DNA of 64,000 nt, taken from the NCBI GenBank assembly GCA_964351625.1, contig CAYGOV010000009.1, forward strand, positions 62,001 to 126,000. Reading direction: 5' to 3'. This stretch comes from Marinoscillum sp964351625 (GTDB taxonomy: Bacteria > Bacteroidota > Bacteroidia > Cytophagales > Cyclobacteriaceae). Shown here piece after piece: positions 7,981-17,756 of the stretch (position 1 is its first letter; every line of letters begins with the position of its first letter). The position numbers and the translations under genes are program-made. The notes below the pieces were generated by a model, which did not search any database, was not told where the DNA came from, and worked only from the letters and a program-made list of their open reading frames with translations.

Positions 7981-10371
7981 ATGCTTGTAATTAAAAGAGA
8001 CGGAAGACGAGAGTCCGTCAAATTCGACAAAATCACCGCTCGAATAGAGAATCTATGTAATGGACTCAATGGAGATTTTGTTAAACCAGTCGAGATCGCT
8101 AAAAAAGTTATTGATGGTCTTTACGATGGAGTGACCACAATCGAGTTGGATAATCTGGCAGCAGAAATAGCAGCATCTATGACTACACGTCATCCTGATT
8201 TCGCTAAACTAGCTGCAAGAATTTCTATCTCTAACCTTCATAAGGTAACAGAAGGGTCTTTTTCAAACACAATGAAAAGACTTTACACTTATGTAAATCC
8301 AAAAACTGATGAGAATGCGGCGTTGCTTTCAACTGAAGTTTATGGGATCATAAGAGCCAATGCTAAGCGTCTAGATAATGCTGTCAATTATGATCGTGAT
8401 TATAACTACGATTATTTCGGGTTCAAAACACTGGAGCGTTCTTATCTCATCAAACTTGATGGTAAAGTTGTTGAGAGACCACAGCACATGCTCATGCGTG
8501 TATCTGTAGGTATTCACAAAGAAGATATCGATGCAGCGATTGAGACCTACCATTTAATGTCTGAAAAATGGTTTACACATGCGACCCCAACGCTCTTCAA
8601 TGCAGGAACGCCTAAACCACAACTTTCATCATGCTTCCTATTAAGTATGCAAGATGATAGTATAGATGGAATATATGATACTCTAAAACAATGCGCTAAG
8701 ATCTCTCAATCTGCTGGTGGTATTGGACTCAGTATCCACAACGTGCGTGCTACAGGAGCTTACATTAAAGGCACCAATGGCACTTCCAATGGCATAGTTC
8801 CTATGCTCCGTAACTTTGATATGACAGCTCGATATGTAGATCAGGGTGGAGGGAAGCGTAAAGGAAGTTTCGCTATTTATTTGGAACCATGGCATGCAGA
8901 TATATTCCATTTCCTTGAGCTCAAAAAGAACACTGGAAAAGAAGAATTGCGTGCGCGTGATCTATTCTATGCACTTTGGATTCCGGATTTATTCATGAAG
9001 CGTGTGGAAGAAAACGGCCAGTGGTCACTTTTCAGCCCAGATGAAGCACCAGATCTTTATGATTCTTATGGTGAAAAGTTCGAGAAGCTGTATGAAAAAT
9101 ATGAGCAGGAAGGACGTGCAAGAAGAACGATTAAAGCACAAGAACTTTGGTTCGAAATTCTTGAATCACAAATAGAAACAGGAACGCCTTACATTCTATA
9201 TAAGGATCACGCAAATAAGAAATCTAACCAGAAGAACTTAGGCACAATACGTTCAAGCAACCTTTGTACAGAGATCATGGAGTACACTTCTAAAGATGAA
9301 GTGGCTGTATGTAATCTGGCTTCTTTGGCACTACCTATGTATGTAACTGAAGATGGTGTCTTTGATCACAAAAAGCTTTATGAAATAACTAAAGTAGCGA
9401 CTCGCAACCTTAACAAGGTGATAGATGTGAACTACTACCCAATACCTGAAGCTAAGTATTCAAACATGCGTCACAGGCCTATTGGTCTTGGTGTTCAAGG
9501 ACTTGCTGATGTATTCATGCTTTTGAAACTTCCATTCGATTGTGAGGAATCACGCAAGTTGAATAAAGAGATTTTCGAAACGATCTATTTCGCAGCTATG
9601 GAGACTTCTATGGAGTTGGCTCAAAAAGAAGGTCCTTACGAAACATTCAAAGGCTCACCTGTATCTAAAGGTATATTCCAGTTTGATATGTGGGGCGTGA
9701 CTCCAGATTCAGGAAGATGGGATTGGTATGACTTGAAGCAAAAAGTAAAAGAGCACGGTGTGAGAAATTCACTTCTTGTAGCTCCAATGCCTACAGCTTC
9801 TACCTCTCAGATCTTAGGAAACAACGAGTGTTTCGAGCCATATACTTCTAATATCTACTCAAGAAGAACTTTGTCTGGTGAGTTTATCATTGTCAACAAA
9901 CATTTGATGACAGACCTAATCAAGCTTGGAATGTGGGATGAGCGTATGAAAAATCGCATCATGGCTGAAAATGGTTCTGTACAAAACATCACTGAGCTCC
10001 CTGAAGATATCAGAGAGCGCTACAAAACTGTATGGGAGATTTCACAGAAATCAATCATTGACATGTCTGCTGACAGAGGTGCATATATCTGCCAAAGTCA
10101 AAGCTTAAATATCCACTTGACTGATGCAAACTTTGGTAAGATGACTTCTATGCATTTCCATGCATGGAAAAAAGGTCTGAAAACGGGTATGTATTACTTG
10201 AGAACTAAAGCTGCAACAGATGCTATCAAGTTTACAGTAACGAAAGAAACCGAAGCTAAACCAGAAGCTCAAAAAGTAGCAAATGCTGCTGTAGCAGAGC
10301 AAGCACAAAATCAAGCAGCTATCCAATGCTCCCTCGATGATCCGGAGGGATGCGAGATGTGTGGAAGTTGA
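7981..10371 (+). CDS. nrdA: Class Ia ribonucleotide reductase, large subunit
   Basis: NrdA reduces all four ribonucleoside diphosphates using the radical supplied by NrdB. It begins with an ATP-cone regulatory domain (MLVIKRDGRRESVKFDKI), followed by the barrel with NLCTEI, the PMPTASTSQILGNNECFEPYTSN segment and radical-transfer tyrosines. The C-terminus ends in a redox CEMCGS pair (C-x2-C) that re-reduces the active site through thioredoxin or glutaredoxin. Length 796 aa fits the eukaryotic-like class Ia group. It forms an operon with nrdB and ends at a strong terminator. Confidence 0.97.
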   Translation: MLVIKRDGRRESVKFDKITARIENLCNGLNGDFVKPVEIAKKVIDGLYDGVTTIELDNLAAEIAASMTTRHPDFAKLAARISISNLHKVTEGSFSNTMKRLYTYVNPKTDENAALLSTEVYGIIRANAKRLDNAVNYDRDYNYDYFGFKTLERSYLIKLDGKVVERPQHMLMRVSVGIHKEDIDAAIETYHLMSEKWFTHATPTLFNAGTPKPQLSSCFLLSMQDDSIDGIYDTLKQCAKISQSAGGIGLSIHNVRATGAYIKGTNGTSNGIVPMLRNFDMTARYVDQGGGKRKGSFAIYLEPWHADIFHFLELKKNTGKEELRARDLFYALWIPDLFMKRVEENGQWSLFSPDEAPDLYDSYGEKFEKLYEKYEQEGRARRTIKAQELWFEILESQIETGTPYILYKDHANKKSNQKNLGTIRSSNLCTEIMEYTSKDEVAVCNLASLALPMYVTEDGVFDHKKLYEITKVATRNLNKVIDVNYYPIPEAKYSNMRHRPIGLGVQGLADVFMLLKLPFDCEESRKLNKEIFETIYFAAMETSMELAQKEGPYETFKGSPVSKGIFQFDMWGVTPDSGRWDWYDLKQKVKEHGVRNSLLVAPMPTASTSQILGNNECFEPYTSNIYSRRTLSGEFIIVNKHLMTDLIKLGMWDERMKNRIMAENGSVQNITELPEDIRERYKTVWEISQKSIIDMSADRGAYICQSQSLNIHLTDANFGKMTSMHFHAWKKGLKTGMYYLRTKAATDAIKFTVTKETEAKPEAQKVANAAVAEQAQNQAAIQCSLDDPEGCEMCGS

Positions 10372-10391
10372 GATAACTTTATCCAGTACTC

Positions 10392-10424
10392 AAGGCTCAT
10401 TTCTCACGAAATGAGCCTTTTTTA
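10392..10424 (+). terminator. Terminator after nrdA
   Basis: Stem AAGGCTCATTTC / GAAATGAGCCTT with a TCAC loop, followed by T residues. It starts about 20 bases after the nrdA stop. Confidence 0.9.
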
Positions 10425-10427
10425 TGC

Positions 10428-10910
10428 TTATTCTCCTAAATCAATATTATAGCTAAATTCATTCGGTTTTCTTTCTATGAGTACATCATTGAAATAGACC
10501 TCATCTATGAAATTGGCTGTACAGCAATTTTCCGTGACTTCACCAATTTTTACGAGTAACGTATCCGACATACCATTGCCGTAATCAATAAACAAATTAG
10601 CCTCCAGGTCATCTAAATTTTCCCAGATAATTCCAGTACCGTAAAACTCAATGATTGATCCATTTTGTCGAAGGTCCATAAAGGGATCAGATGTATTCCA
10701 ATTTGGATCGGGTTCATGCCTAATTCTAACCTCGATACCTTCTTCTTTAATAGTCCAAGACTTTAAATCGAAATAGGAACTATCTAATCCTTCCTTCGGA
10801 TAAAATTCTATAATAATATCGGGTGCGCCAGGATAGCACTCCAAATCAGCACATTTATCGCATCCGGAGAGAACAATAACTATCACCAAAAGTATCATTG
10901 TATTTTTCAT
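10428..10910 (-). CDS. Putative lipoprotein of unknown function
   Basis: The protein has 160 residues and a lipoprotein signal (hydrophobic segment ending LSGC, Cys at residue 17). Further cysteines follow at CADLEC and in ENCC. The mature part is rich in Asp, Glu and aromatic residues, which suggests a beta-rich fold. I do not recognise a family. It lies about 35 bases after the aldo/keto reductase on the same strand and may be the last gene of that transcript. Confidence 0.55.
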   Translation of the reverse strand: MKNTMILLVIVIVLSGCDKCADLECYPGAPDIIIEFYPKEGLDSSYFDLKSWTIKEEGIEVRIRHEPDPNWNTSDPFMDLRQNGSIIEFYGTGIIWENLDDLEANLFIDYGNGMSDTLLVKIGEVTENCCTANFIDEVYFNDVLIERKPNEFSYNIDLGE

Positions 10911-10946
10911 AACCCAATGACACGATATGGCAAAGATTGGTTGTGA

Positions 10947-11927
10947 TCAATTCCAACACAATGAACTCCGCTCCTTCCAATAGTGATCAGGGGAAGTTTT
11001 GAGGACGTTCAACACATCTCTTTCTTTATTAGACAAGTCAACGTTCAGTGCATTTGTATTGGAAATAAGATGCGAGGATTGAGCCGCTCCACTCAATACT
11101 ATATTGACAAAAGGCTTCTCAAGTATAAAAGCCAAAGCAAGTGCATCAATACCTACTTCATGATCTTTCGCAATACGATCCAATATCTTAAAATAATCGG
11201 CTTGATGATTTCTTGAAGTCAATCGCCCATTCGCCACACCCTCTTTTACAATCACACCTAAGCCCATGTCATGCGCCAGCTGCAATGTGTCAGCCGCTGA
11301 TGTTTCCAAACAGTTGAAAGTGGCTTGAACTGATCCAAACAATTGCTGGCCGTCTAACTGTACATCAAGTGCTCGCTTAATTACTTCTGCCTGCTGTACC
11401 CCGCTCAGACTCAAGCCAATTATATAGCCCTGAGATTTAATCTCAGATAATCTTTCCAACACTTGATGATTGTCAAGCACTCCACTCTCAAAAGTGGCGG
11501 AGTGAATCTGATAAATCTTCAAATAAGGGTCGAGACGTGACTTACTTTCAGGCCACTGTAGATTTAGTCTTTCGAGTGTATGTTCTTTGATCTCGTGCTT
11601 TTCAGCATTAACCGACCAATCGGCTGTGTAATAATACCCCCATTTTGAACCCACAATCAAGTCATGGTTACTTTGCCCCTTAAGCCATGAGGACAGAAAA
11701 GACTCTGCTTTTCCATAAGACTGTGCAGCGTCTAGGTAAGTAATTCCCAAAGTAATTGCTTTATCAAGCACCTCGTGAGTCTTGGCTTCCATTGCCTTCT
11801 CGTCATAGTTGTGACTGAGATCATCACCATGGCCAAGGTTGATGTAACCAGGCCGGCCCAAAGCAGCCAACCCCAATCCTAGTTTGGAAACGATTATTCC
11901 CGAATCACCGAACTGCTCATATTTCAT
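10947..11927 (-). CDS. Aldo/keto reductase
   Basis: This is an NAD(P)H-dependent carbonyl reductase of the aldo/keto reductase TIM-barrel family, probably cytosolic. The catalytic tetrad is visible: Asp and Tyr in LDAAQSYG, Lys in VGSKWGYY and His in YQIHSAT. Length 326 aa fits the family. Its ATG overlaps the acs stop by one base (TAATG), which implies translational coupling with acetyl-CoA synthetase. The substrate is unknown; I see no reason in the sequence why an aldo/keto reductase should accompany acetate activation. Confidence 0.85.
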   Translation of the reverse strand: MKYEQFGDSGIIVSKLGLGLAALGRPGYINLGHGDDLSHNYDEKAMEAKTHEVLDKAITLGITYLDAAQSYGKAESFLSSWLKGQSNHDLIVGSKWGYYYTADWSVNAEKHEIKEHTLERLNLQWPESKSRLDPYLKIYQIHSATFESGVLDNHQVLERLSEIKSQGYIIGLSLSGVQQAEVIKRALDVQLDGQQLFGSVQATFNCLETSAADTLQLAHDMGLGVIVKEGVANGRLTSRNHQADYFKILDRIAKDHEVGIDALALAFILEKPFVNIVLSGAAQSSHLISNTNALNVDLSNKERDVLNVLKTSPDHYWKERSSLCWN

Positions 11928-13828
11928 TACATAGATTTAGCTCCTTCAACAATAGCTTCCACCACATCAGGATTGAGCAATGTAGAAGTATCACCAAGTT
12001 GATCAGATTCTCCAGAGGCTATCTTCCTTAGGATTCTACGCATGATTTTTCCAGATCTGGTTTTTGGCAATCCTGGCACTATTTGCACCTTATCTGGCTT
12101 AGCAATTGGCCCAATTATTTTACTGACAGTCTCACGGATTTCATTTTTCAAATTCTCTTCTGTACGTCCCGTCATGTCGCAGATCACATAAGCGTAAATG
12201 CCTTGTCCCTTCACATCGTGTGGGTAGCCAACTACCGCAGATTCTATAACCTTCGGATGTTCATTGATGGCATTTTCTACCTCAGCAGTTCCCATACGGT
12301 GACCAGAGACATTCATGACGTCATCTACTCTACCCAATATCCTTAGGTAGCCATCATGGTCACGCTTCGCTCCATCACCAGTAAAATACATTCCCGGATA
12401 GGTGGAAAAATACGTTTGTTTGCATCGCTCATGGTCGCCGTAGGTTGTTCTGAGCATAGATGGCCAAGGGAATTTGATGCACAAGTTGCCTTCTACATTA
12501 TTGCCTTTTAGCTCATTTCCTTCAGCGTCCACTATGATTGGCTGGATGCCCGGCAGAGGCAGAGATGCATGTGCAGGTTTGTTTGGAGTGACTCCCGCTA
12601 TGGCGGAAATCATAATGCCACCGGTTTCCGTCTGCCACCAAGTATCCACAAGTGGACAATTGCCTTTCCCAATATGGTCATGGTACCAGTGCCATGCTTC
12701 TTCATTGATTGGCTCACCAACTGAACCGATGACCTTTAATGATTCAAGAGAGTAAGGCTCAATAGGCTCCAAGCCATACGCTTGAAGTGCGCGAATTGCA
12801 GTTGGGGCGGTATAGAATTGATTGACTTTATGTTTGTCTATTATTTCCCAAAAGCGGCCAGCATGAGGATAAGTCGGAACTCCCTCAAACATCAAAGTAG
12901 TAGCGCCCGCCAATAATGGGCCATAAACGATATATGAATGACCAGTTATCCAGCCCACATCTGCAGTACACCAATAAACATCGCCTTGGGTGTATTGGAA
13001 AACATTGATAAAGGAATAATAGGTGTAGACCATATATCCTCCACAAGTGTGCACTACACCTTTCGGTTTGCCCGTAGATCCGGAGGTATAGAGGATGAAA
13101 AGCATATCTTCCGCATCCATGACCTCAGCCTTGCATTCTTTTGACTCATTAGCAATGACATCATGCCACCAAAGATCTCGTCCACTTTTCATGGTTACTT
13201 CCGTGTCTGTTCGTTTCAAAACGATCACCTTTTCCACTGATTCCGACATTGCTATCGCTTCATCCACCACTGCTTTCACAGGGATACTCTTAGCTCCCCG
13301 ATAGTTACCATCTGAGGTCAAAACCATTTTAGCTTCACAATCAACAATTCTGTCTGCGAGAGAATTAGCTGAAAAACCAGCAAATACGATAGAGTGGACC
13401 GCTCCTATCCTTGCACAAGCCAGCATGGCTACAGCAGCCTCCGGAACCATCGGCATGTAGATAATCACCCGATCGCCTTTCTTTACTCCTTGACTTTTCA
13501 AGGCATTGGCAAACTGACATACTTGCTCATAAAGCTGACGATACGATAAGGTAACGCCAGATTCTCCAGGCTCGTTTGCTTCCCAAATGATCGCAGGATC
13601 GTCACCTTTGGTATAAAGATGTCTATCAAGAATGTTCTCTGTAATGTTGAGTTTACCATTGACAAACCATTTGATGCTCGGCTCATCAAAATTCCACTCG
13701 AGTACTTCATCCCATGGTTTTTTCCAATGAAACGAATCTGCAACACGTCCCCAGAAAGCCTCTGGCTCTAATACACTTTTTTGATATTCGTGGAAATAAC
13801 CACTTAACGTTTGAATCTTTTGACTCAT
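11927..13828 (-). CDS. acs: Acetyl-CoA synthetase
   Basis: Acs converts acetate, ATP and CoA to acetyl-CoA through acetyl-AMP in the cytoplasm. The AMP-binding P-loop YTSGSTGKPKGVVHT, the DTWWQTETGG motif, the GRVDDVMNVSGHR hinge region and the SGKIMRR motif with the catalytic Lys are all present. Length 633 aa is standard. It lies 34 bases downstream of the Na+/solute symporter gene and one base into the aldo/keto reductase start, so the four genes from 15808 to 10947 form an acetate uptake and activation operon. Confidence 0.97.
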   Translation of the reverse strand: MSQKIQTLSGYFHEYQKSVLEPEAFWGRVADSFHWKKPWDEVLEWNFDEPSIKWFVNGKLNITENILDRHLYTKGDDPAIIWEANEPGESGVTLSYRQLYEQVCQFANALKSQGVKKGDRVIIYMPMVPEAAVAMLACARIGAVHSIVFAGFSANSLADRIVDCEAKMVLTSDGNYRGAKSIPVKAVVDEAIAMSESVEKVIVLKRTDTEVTMKSGRDLWWHDVIANESKECKAEVMDAEDMLFILYTSGSTGKPKGVVHTCGGYMVYTYYSFINVFQYTQGDVYWCTADVGWITGHSYIVYGPLLAGATTLMFEGVPTYPHAGRFWEIIDKHKVNQFYTAPTAIRALQAYGLEPIEPYSLESLKVIGSVGEPINEEAWHWYHDHIGKGNCPLVDTWWQTETGGIMISAIAGVTPNKPAHASLPLPGIQPIIVDAEGNELKGNNVEGNLCIKFPWPSMLRTTYGDHERCKQTYFSTYPGMYFTGDGAKRDHDGYLRILGRVDDVMNVSGHRMGTAEVENAINEHPKVIESAVVGYPHDVKGQGIYAYVICDMTGRTEENLKNEIRETVSKIIGPIAKPDKVQIVPGLPKTRSGKIMRRILRKIASGESDQLGDTSTLLNPDVVEAIVEGAKSM

Positions 13829-13862
13829 CCTAAATTTGATTTTAAAATCCTACAATAATATT

Positions 13863-15548
13863 TTAATGTTCTACCGCCTTGCCCGCTCCTCTAGGGTAGC
13901 GAATACTCTCGGTCATCTCCTGAACTTCTAAAGGTGGTGCAGGGAAAAATCTTGAAATCGAGAAAGAAATGGTAAAATTGACAAGCATAGCCACTGTACC
14001 AAAACCCTCCGGTGAAATCCCAAACCACCAATCTTCCACAGTGCCGCCACCAAATCCACCAAGCTTGAACTTTATCATGTAATACATCATCAGCAGTATC
14101 CCCACCACCATTCCGGCGATCGCTCCCTCTTTGTTCATTCTCTTATCAAAGATCCCCAAAATGATCGCAGGGAAAAATGAGGCTGCCGCCAAACCAAAGG
14201 CCAGGGCGACCACAGCTGCTACAAACCCAGGTGGATGAATTCCGAAGTATCCAGCTATCAATACTGCAGCAAATGCTCCAACTCTTGCCCATATTAGTTC
14301 TTCTTTGTCAGAAAGGTTGGGTTTGATCTGTTTCTTGATCAAATCATGAGATATACTAGATGAAATAACCAATAGCAGACCTGCTGCTGTAGATAATGCT
14401 GCCGCCAGTCCTCCAGCCGCCACAAGACCAACTACCCAGTTGGGAAGATTGGCAATCTCCGGATTGGCCAGTACAATAATGTCTTGATCAATAATCAGTT
14501 CGTTTGCTTCACCACCAACATATTGAATCTTGCCATCTCCATTCTTGTCATTAAACTGGAGCAGGCCTGTACTTTCCCAATTCTTAAACCACTCAGGCAT
14601 AGTGCTGTAGTCTACATTGGAAACCGTCTCAATCAAGTTGGTACGTGCAAAAGCAGCTAAAGCAGGTGCAGTGGTATAAAGAATAGCAATGAATAACAGC
14701 GCCCATCCAGCAGATATCCGAGCGTCCTTAACTTTCGGAACAGTGAAAAAACGGACAATCACATGAGGCAATCCTGCCGTTCCCACCATCAGTGCAAACG
14801 TGATCGCCATTACATCAATAATCGATTTACTTCCACTGGTGTATTCTGCAAAACCTAATTCCTTGTGCAATCCATCTAGTTTATCCAACAAATATGTTCC
14901 ATCGGATACCTTTCCTCCGAAACCCAATTGTGGAATGATATTGTCTGTAAGTTGCAACGAAATAAAAATGGCAGGTACCATAAAGGCAAAAATCAAGACG
15001 CAATATTGAGCTACCTGAGTGTATGTGACACCTTTCATACCACCAAGTACTGCGTAGAAAAATACGATGGCCATACCGATATACACGCCTGTATCCACAG
15101 ATACTTCTAAAAATCGCGAGAAGACAACTCCCACTCCACGCATTTGCCCAGCTACATAAGTGAATGAAACAATGAGAGCACAAATCACTGCTACAGTACG
15201 TGCTATATTAGAATAATAGCGATCGCCGATAAAATCCGGCACAGTGAATTTTCCAAATTTCCTCAGGTACGGAGCAAGCAACAGTGCGAGCAACACATAG
15301 CCTCCAGTCCAACCCATCAGGTAAACTGATCCATCATACCCCATAAAGGAGATAAGCCCCGCCATGGAGATGAACGAAGCTGCAGACATCCAATCTGCGG
15401 CAGTAGCTATTCCATTTGCTAATGGAGATACGCCTCCTCCTGCTACATAAAAATCATTTGTTGATGAGGCTCGAGACCATATGGCTATGCCAATGTAAAG
15501 GGCAAAAGAAAGCCCTACAAGCAGAAATGTCCAGCTTTGTACTTCCAT
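13863..15548 (-). CDS. Sodium:solute symporter, acetate permease-like
   Basis: This 561-residue transporter of the SSS family has about 13 hydrophobic segments, with the GGVSPLANGIATAADWMSAAS and VGTAGLPHVIVRFFTV signatures close to ActP and the VC_2705-type subfamily. Next to acs and a DUF4212 subunit, acetate or another small carboxylate is the likely substrate. A soluble insertion after the seventh or eighth helix contains DKNGDGKIQY at 334-343, an EF-hand-like loop lacking the position-12 Glu. The small-subunit gene ends 2 bases upstream. Confidence 0.88.
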   Translation of the reverse strand: MEVQSWTFLLVGLSFALYIGIAIWSRASSTNDFYVAGGGVSPLANGIATAADWMSAASFISMAGLISFMGYDGSVYLMGWTGGYVLLALLLAPYLRKFGKFTVPDFIGDRYYSNIARTVAVICALIVSFTYVAGQMRGVGVVFSRFLEVSVDTGVYIGMAIVFFYAVLGGMKGVTYTQVAQYCVLIFAFMVPAIFISLQLTDNIIPQLGFGGKVSDGTYLLDKLDGLHKELGFAEYTSGSKSIIDVMAITFALMVGTAGLPHVIVRFFTVPKVKDARISAGWALLFIAILYTTAPALAAFARTNLIETVSNVDYSTMPEWFKNWESTGLLQFNDKNGDGKIQYVGGEANELIIDQDIIVLANPEIANLPNWVVGLVAAGGLAAALSTAAGLLLVISSSISHDLIKKQIKPNLSDKEELIWARVGAFAAVLIAGYFGIHPPGFVAAVVALAFGLAAASFFPAIILGIFDKRMNKEGAIAGMVVGILLMMYYMIKFKLGGFGGGTVEDWWFGISPEGFGTVAMLVNFTISFSISRFFPAPPLEVQEMTESIRYPRGAGKAVEH

Positions 15549-15550
15549 GA

Positions 15551-15808
15551 TTATTGCTCGTCTACTTCAAACTCCTTGTCTAGCTTATTCATCAGCCTGA
15601 CATAAACAAAAATGAGGATTACGAAAACGTAGATCGAACCTTGCTGAGCAAACCAAAAACCTAGTTTGAATCCGCCCATCTTGATCACATTGAGTTGCTC
15701 AACAAAAAGAATTCCCGCTCCAAAGGATACGATGAACCAGATTGTTAGAAGAATGGCAAGGTATTGAAGGTTGCGCCTCCAATATTTTTGCTTACTGTGT
15801 TTATCCAT
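15551..15808 (-). CDS. DUF4212 symporter small subunit
   Basis: This 85-residue protein has two hydrophobic helices, a YWRRNL start and a FVYVRLMNKLD end, which fits DUF4212. Such proteins accompany SSS transporters of this subfamily, as YjcH accompanies ActP in E. coli. It is the first gene of the acetate cluster and ends 2 bases before the transporter start. Its exact role, assembly or regulation of the permease, is not established. Confidence 0.85.
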   Translation of the reverse strand: MDKHSKQKYWRRNLQYLAILLTIWFIVSFGAGILFVEQLNVIKMGGFKLGFWFAQQGSIYVFVILIFVYVRLMNKLDKEFEVDEQ

Positions 15809-15919
15809 GCGCTTAATTTATAAATTTTCAATGAAATGGAAGTTTATAAATGCACTGGAAAACGGATTCCGCGCTAGATTTTCTAAGGATTAGGCTAAGG
15901 TATTTTGCGAAAAGACTTC

Positions 15920-16642
15920 TTACAAAAAGTATTCTGTAAGGATGGCGATAGCCGCTCCAGTCAAGCTGATTAAAAATTTCCTCAATCCAAAATGATGGTT
16001 CGGTGAAGACTCCACAAAGATGGTAGTGGAGATATGTAAGAAACTCCCAGATACGAAAGCAAAGAGTACTATCAAATGATCTCCAGAAAGATCAAGAATG
16101 TACTCACTCATTAATAATCCTAAAGGTGAAGAAAGACTAAATAAGATAAGAATCACCCAAAGTGAAGCACTCATTCGCTTACCAGTTTTCAAAGTGGTAA
16201 TCAAAGCAAATGCAGCTGGAATTTTGTGCAAAACAATACCTACCAATAGAGAATAAGATTCGTGCTGGGCGTGAAAGGGTGAATCGTGAGTCAAGAGCGC
16301 TCCTTCAAGTATGGAGTGAATTAACAATGCAACAAGCAATCCAAGTCGCGAACCTGTACTCATGTGATCATGCACATGTGCGTGACCATGCTCGATCCCA
16401 GAAGTGAAGTACTCTAGAAACTGCTGGAAGAAAAAGCCCCCCAACACATACATACCTATTTGCATGGGATTGTCACTAAGCGCGAAAACTTCTGGCAAAA
16501 TGTGGATGATGGTAATCGAGAAGAGAAAAGACCCTGCAAAAATCAACGGGTACCGCAATGAGGCAGCCTTAGAAGAAATCAAGTTGGATGAAAGACCACC
16601 CACCAAAGCTGAAACCACCAATATTGAAAAAATAACCAGCAT
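15920..16642 (-). CDS. ZIP family metal transporter
   Basis: ZIP proteins move Zn2+ or other divalent metals into the cytoplasm. The 240-residue protein has about eight hydrophobic helices. The metal-path motifs are LLIHSILEG and VLHKIPAAFAL in adjacent helices, and a His-rich cytoplasmic loop (GIEHGHAHVHDHM) precedes them. Its start follows the apbE stop by 3 bases, so both are probably translated from one message. Metal specificity cannot be read from the sequence. Confidence 0.88.
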   Translation of the reverse strand: MLVIFSILVVSALVGGLSSNLISSKAASLRYPLIFAGSFLFSITIIHILPEVFALSDNPMQIGMYVLGGFFFQQFLEYFTSGIEHGHAHVHDHMSTGSRLGLLVALLIHSILEGALLTHDSPFHAQHESYSLLVGIVLHKIPAAFALITTLKTGKRMSASLWVILILFSLSSPLGLLMSEYILDLSGDHLIVLFAFVSGSFLHISTTIFVESSPNHHFGLRKFLISLTGAAIAILTEYFL

Positions 16643-16645
16643 GTC

Positions 16646-17674
16646 TTATTCAGCTTTGTTTAATGTCACCATTGGCTGAATACCCTCGGTCACATAGGAA
16701 GCAATGCTTCCATCTTCTTTAGAAAAAATTAAAAATGCCTCCATGTCCGAATCTTCAAGCAACTCTTTGGAAGCATCTAAGCCCATTACCATAAAAGCCG
16801 TCGCAAATGCATCAGCTGTCATACAATCTTTGGCAAACACCGAAGCACTTAGCAAATTATGTCGTGTATTATGACCAGAACGAGGATCTATGGTATGAGC
16901 AATATTCCTCTCACCAACCTTATAATAATTGCGATAGTTCCCAGAAGTAGCCATGGAAAGACCATTCAGCTGAACGATAGCTAACAATCGCTGTTGATTC
17001 TGCTCCACAGTAGGATCTTCTATACCCAATTTCCAAATATCACCATCTTGATTGAGTCCTGCAGCCCTCACTTCACCACCTATCTCTACCATGTAATCCA
17101 CGTAGCCTTGACTACTTAAAAATCGTGCGATCAAATCCACGGCATAACCTTTCGCAATCGCACTGAAGTCAAGATACATTCCGCTATCCATGCGTATAAC
17201 TTCATTGCTGAATACGACTTTAGAAAAACCAGTATATGAAAGCAAAGAATCAATCTTGGCACTATCTGGTACGGATAAAATCTTATTCGGCCCAAACCCC
17301 CAAGCGTTCACTAATGGCCCGACAGTTGGATCAAAAGCCCTTTTTGATAAATCAAAAACCATTTGGCTTTTCTCCAATACCTCTAAAAACATCGCTGAAG
17401 GATTCTTCAAACTACCAGTTTGGTTCAACTGAGATATTTCCGAATCAGGAATATAGGTGGAGAGCGATTGATTGAATGCCACCAAAATGGAATCAATAGC
17501 TTCTTGATGCTTAACTGGGCTTTCACCAATGTATTTCACATTGTAAACAATGCTCCCCATGGTGGTACCAGTGAGGTGAAGCAATTCGCGATTGGTTCGA
17601 CTTATGTAAAGGTTATAAGCTGCGCCTAAAACGACCACAAGTAATACCCCTCTAAAAAACCATTTGCTAAGCAT
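16646..17674 (-). CDS. apbE: FAD:protein FMN transferase
   Basis: ApbE attaches FMN to Thr residues of NqrB/NqrC or Rnf subunits in the periplasm. Core motifs are LTGTTMGS near the N-terminus, DFSAIAKGYAVD, EIGGEVRAAG, HTIDPRSG and the Mg-binding ADAFATAFMVMG. An N-terminal hydrophobic segment (about residues 8-24) anchors or exports it. The frame opens with a TTG at 17692; the ATG at 17674, six codons later and right before the hydrophobic segment, is preferred. Of the known targets, only nqrF of the complex is in this window. It is co-transcribed with the ZIP transporter. Confidence 0.92.
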   Translation of the reverse strand: MLSKWFFRGVLLVVVLGAAYNLYISRTNRELLHLTGTTMGSIVYNVKYIGESPVKHQEAIDSILVAFNQSLSTYIPDSEISQLNQTGSLKNPSAMFLEVLEKSQMVFDLSKRAFDPTVGPLVNAWGFGPNKILSVPDSAKIDSLLSYTGFSKVVFSNEVIRMDSGMYLDFSAIAKGYAVDLIARFLSSQGYVDYMVEIGGEVRAAGLNQDGDIWKLGIEDPTVEQNQQRLLAIVQLNGLSMATSGNYRNYYKVGERNIAHTIDPRSGHNTRHNLLSASVFAKDCMTADAFATAFMVMGLDASKELLEDSDMEAFLIFSKEDGSIASYVTEGIQPMVTLNKAE

Positions 17675-17729
17675 TCGCTGAATTTTACGCAATATTAATT
17701 GATACCTCTCTACTAAACTTCACAAACAT

Positions 17730-17737
17730 TATCTTTG
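17730..17737 (+). promoter_or_regulatory. Candidate -7 element for ruvB
   Basis: TATCTTTG matches TAnnTTTG exactly and ends 19 bases before the ruvB ATG. No matching -33 TTTG is seen at the right distance. Confidence 0.5.
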
Positions 17738-17756
17738 TCAGATACCTAAGAAACCC

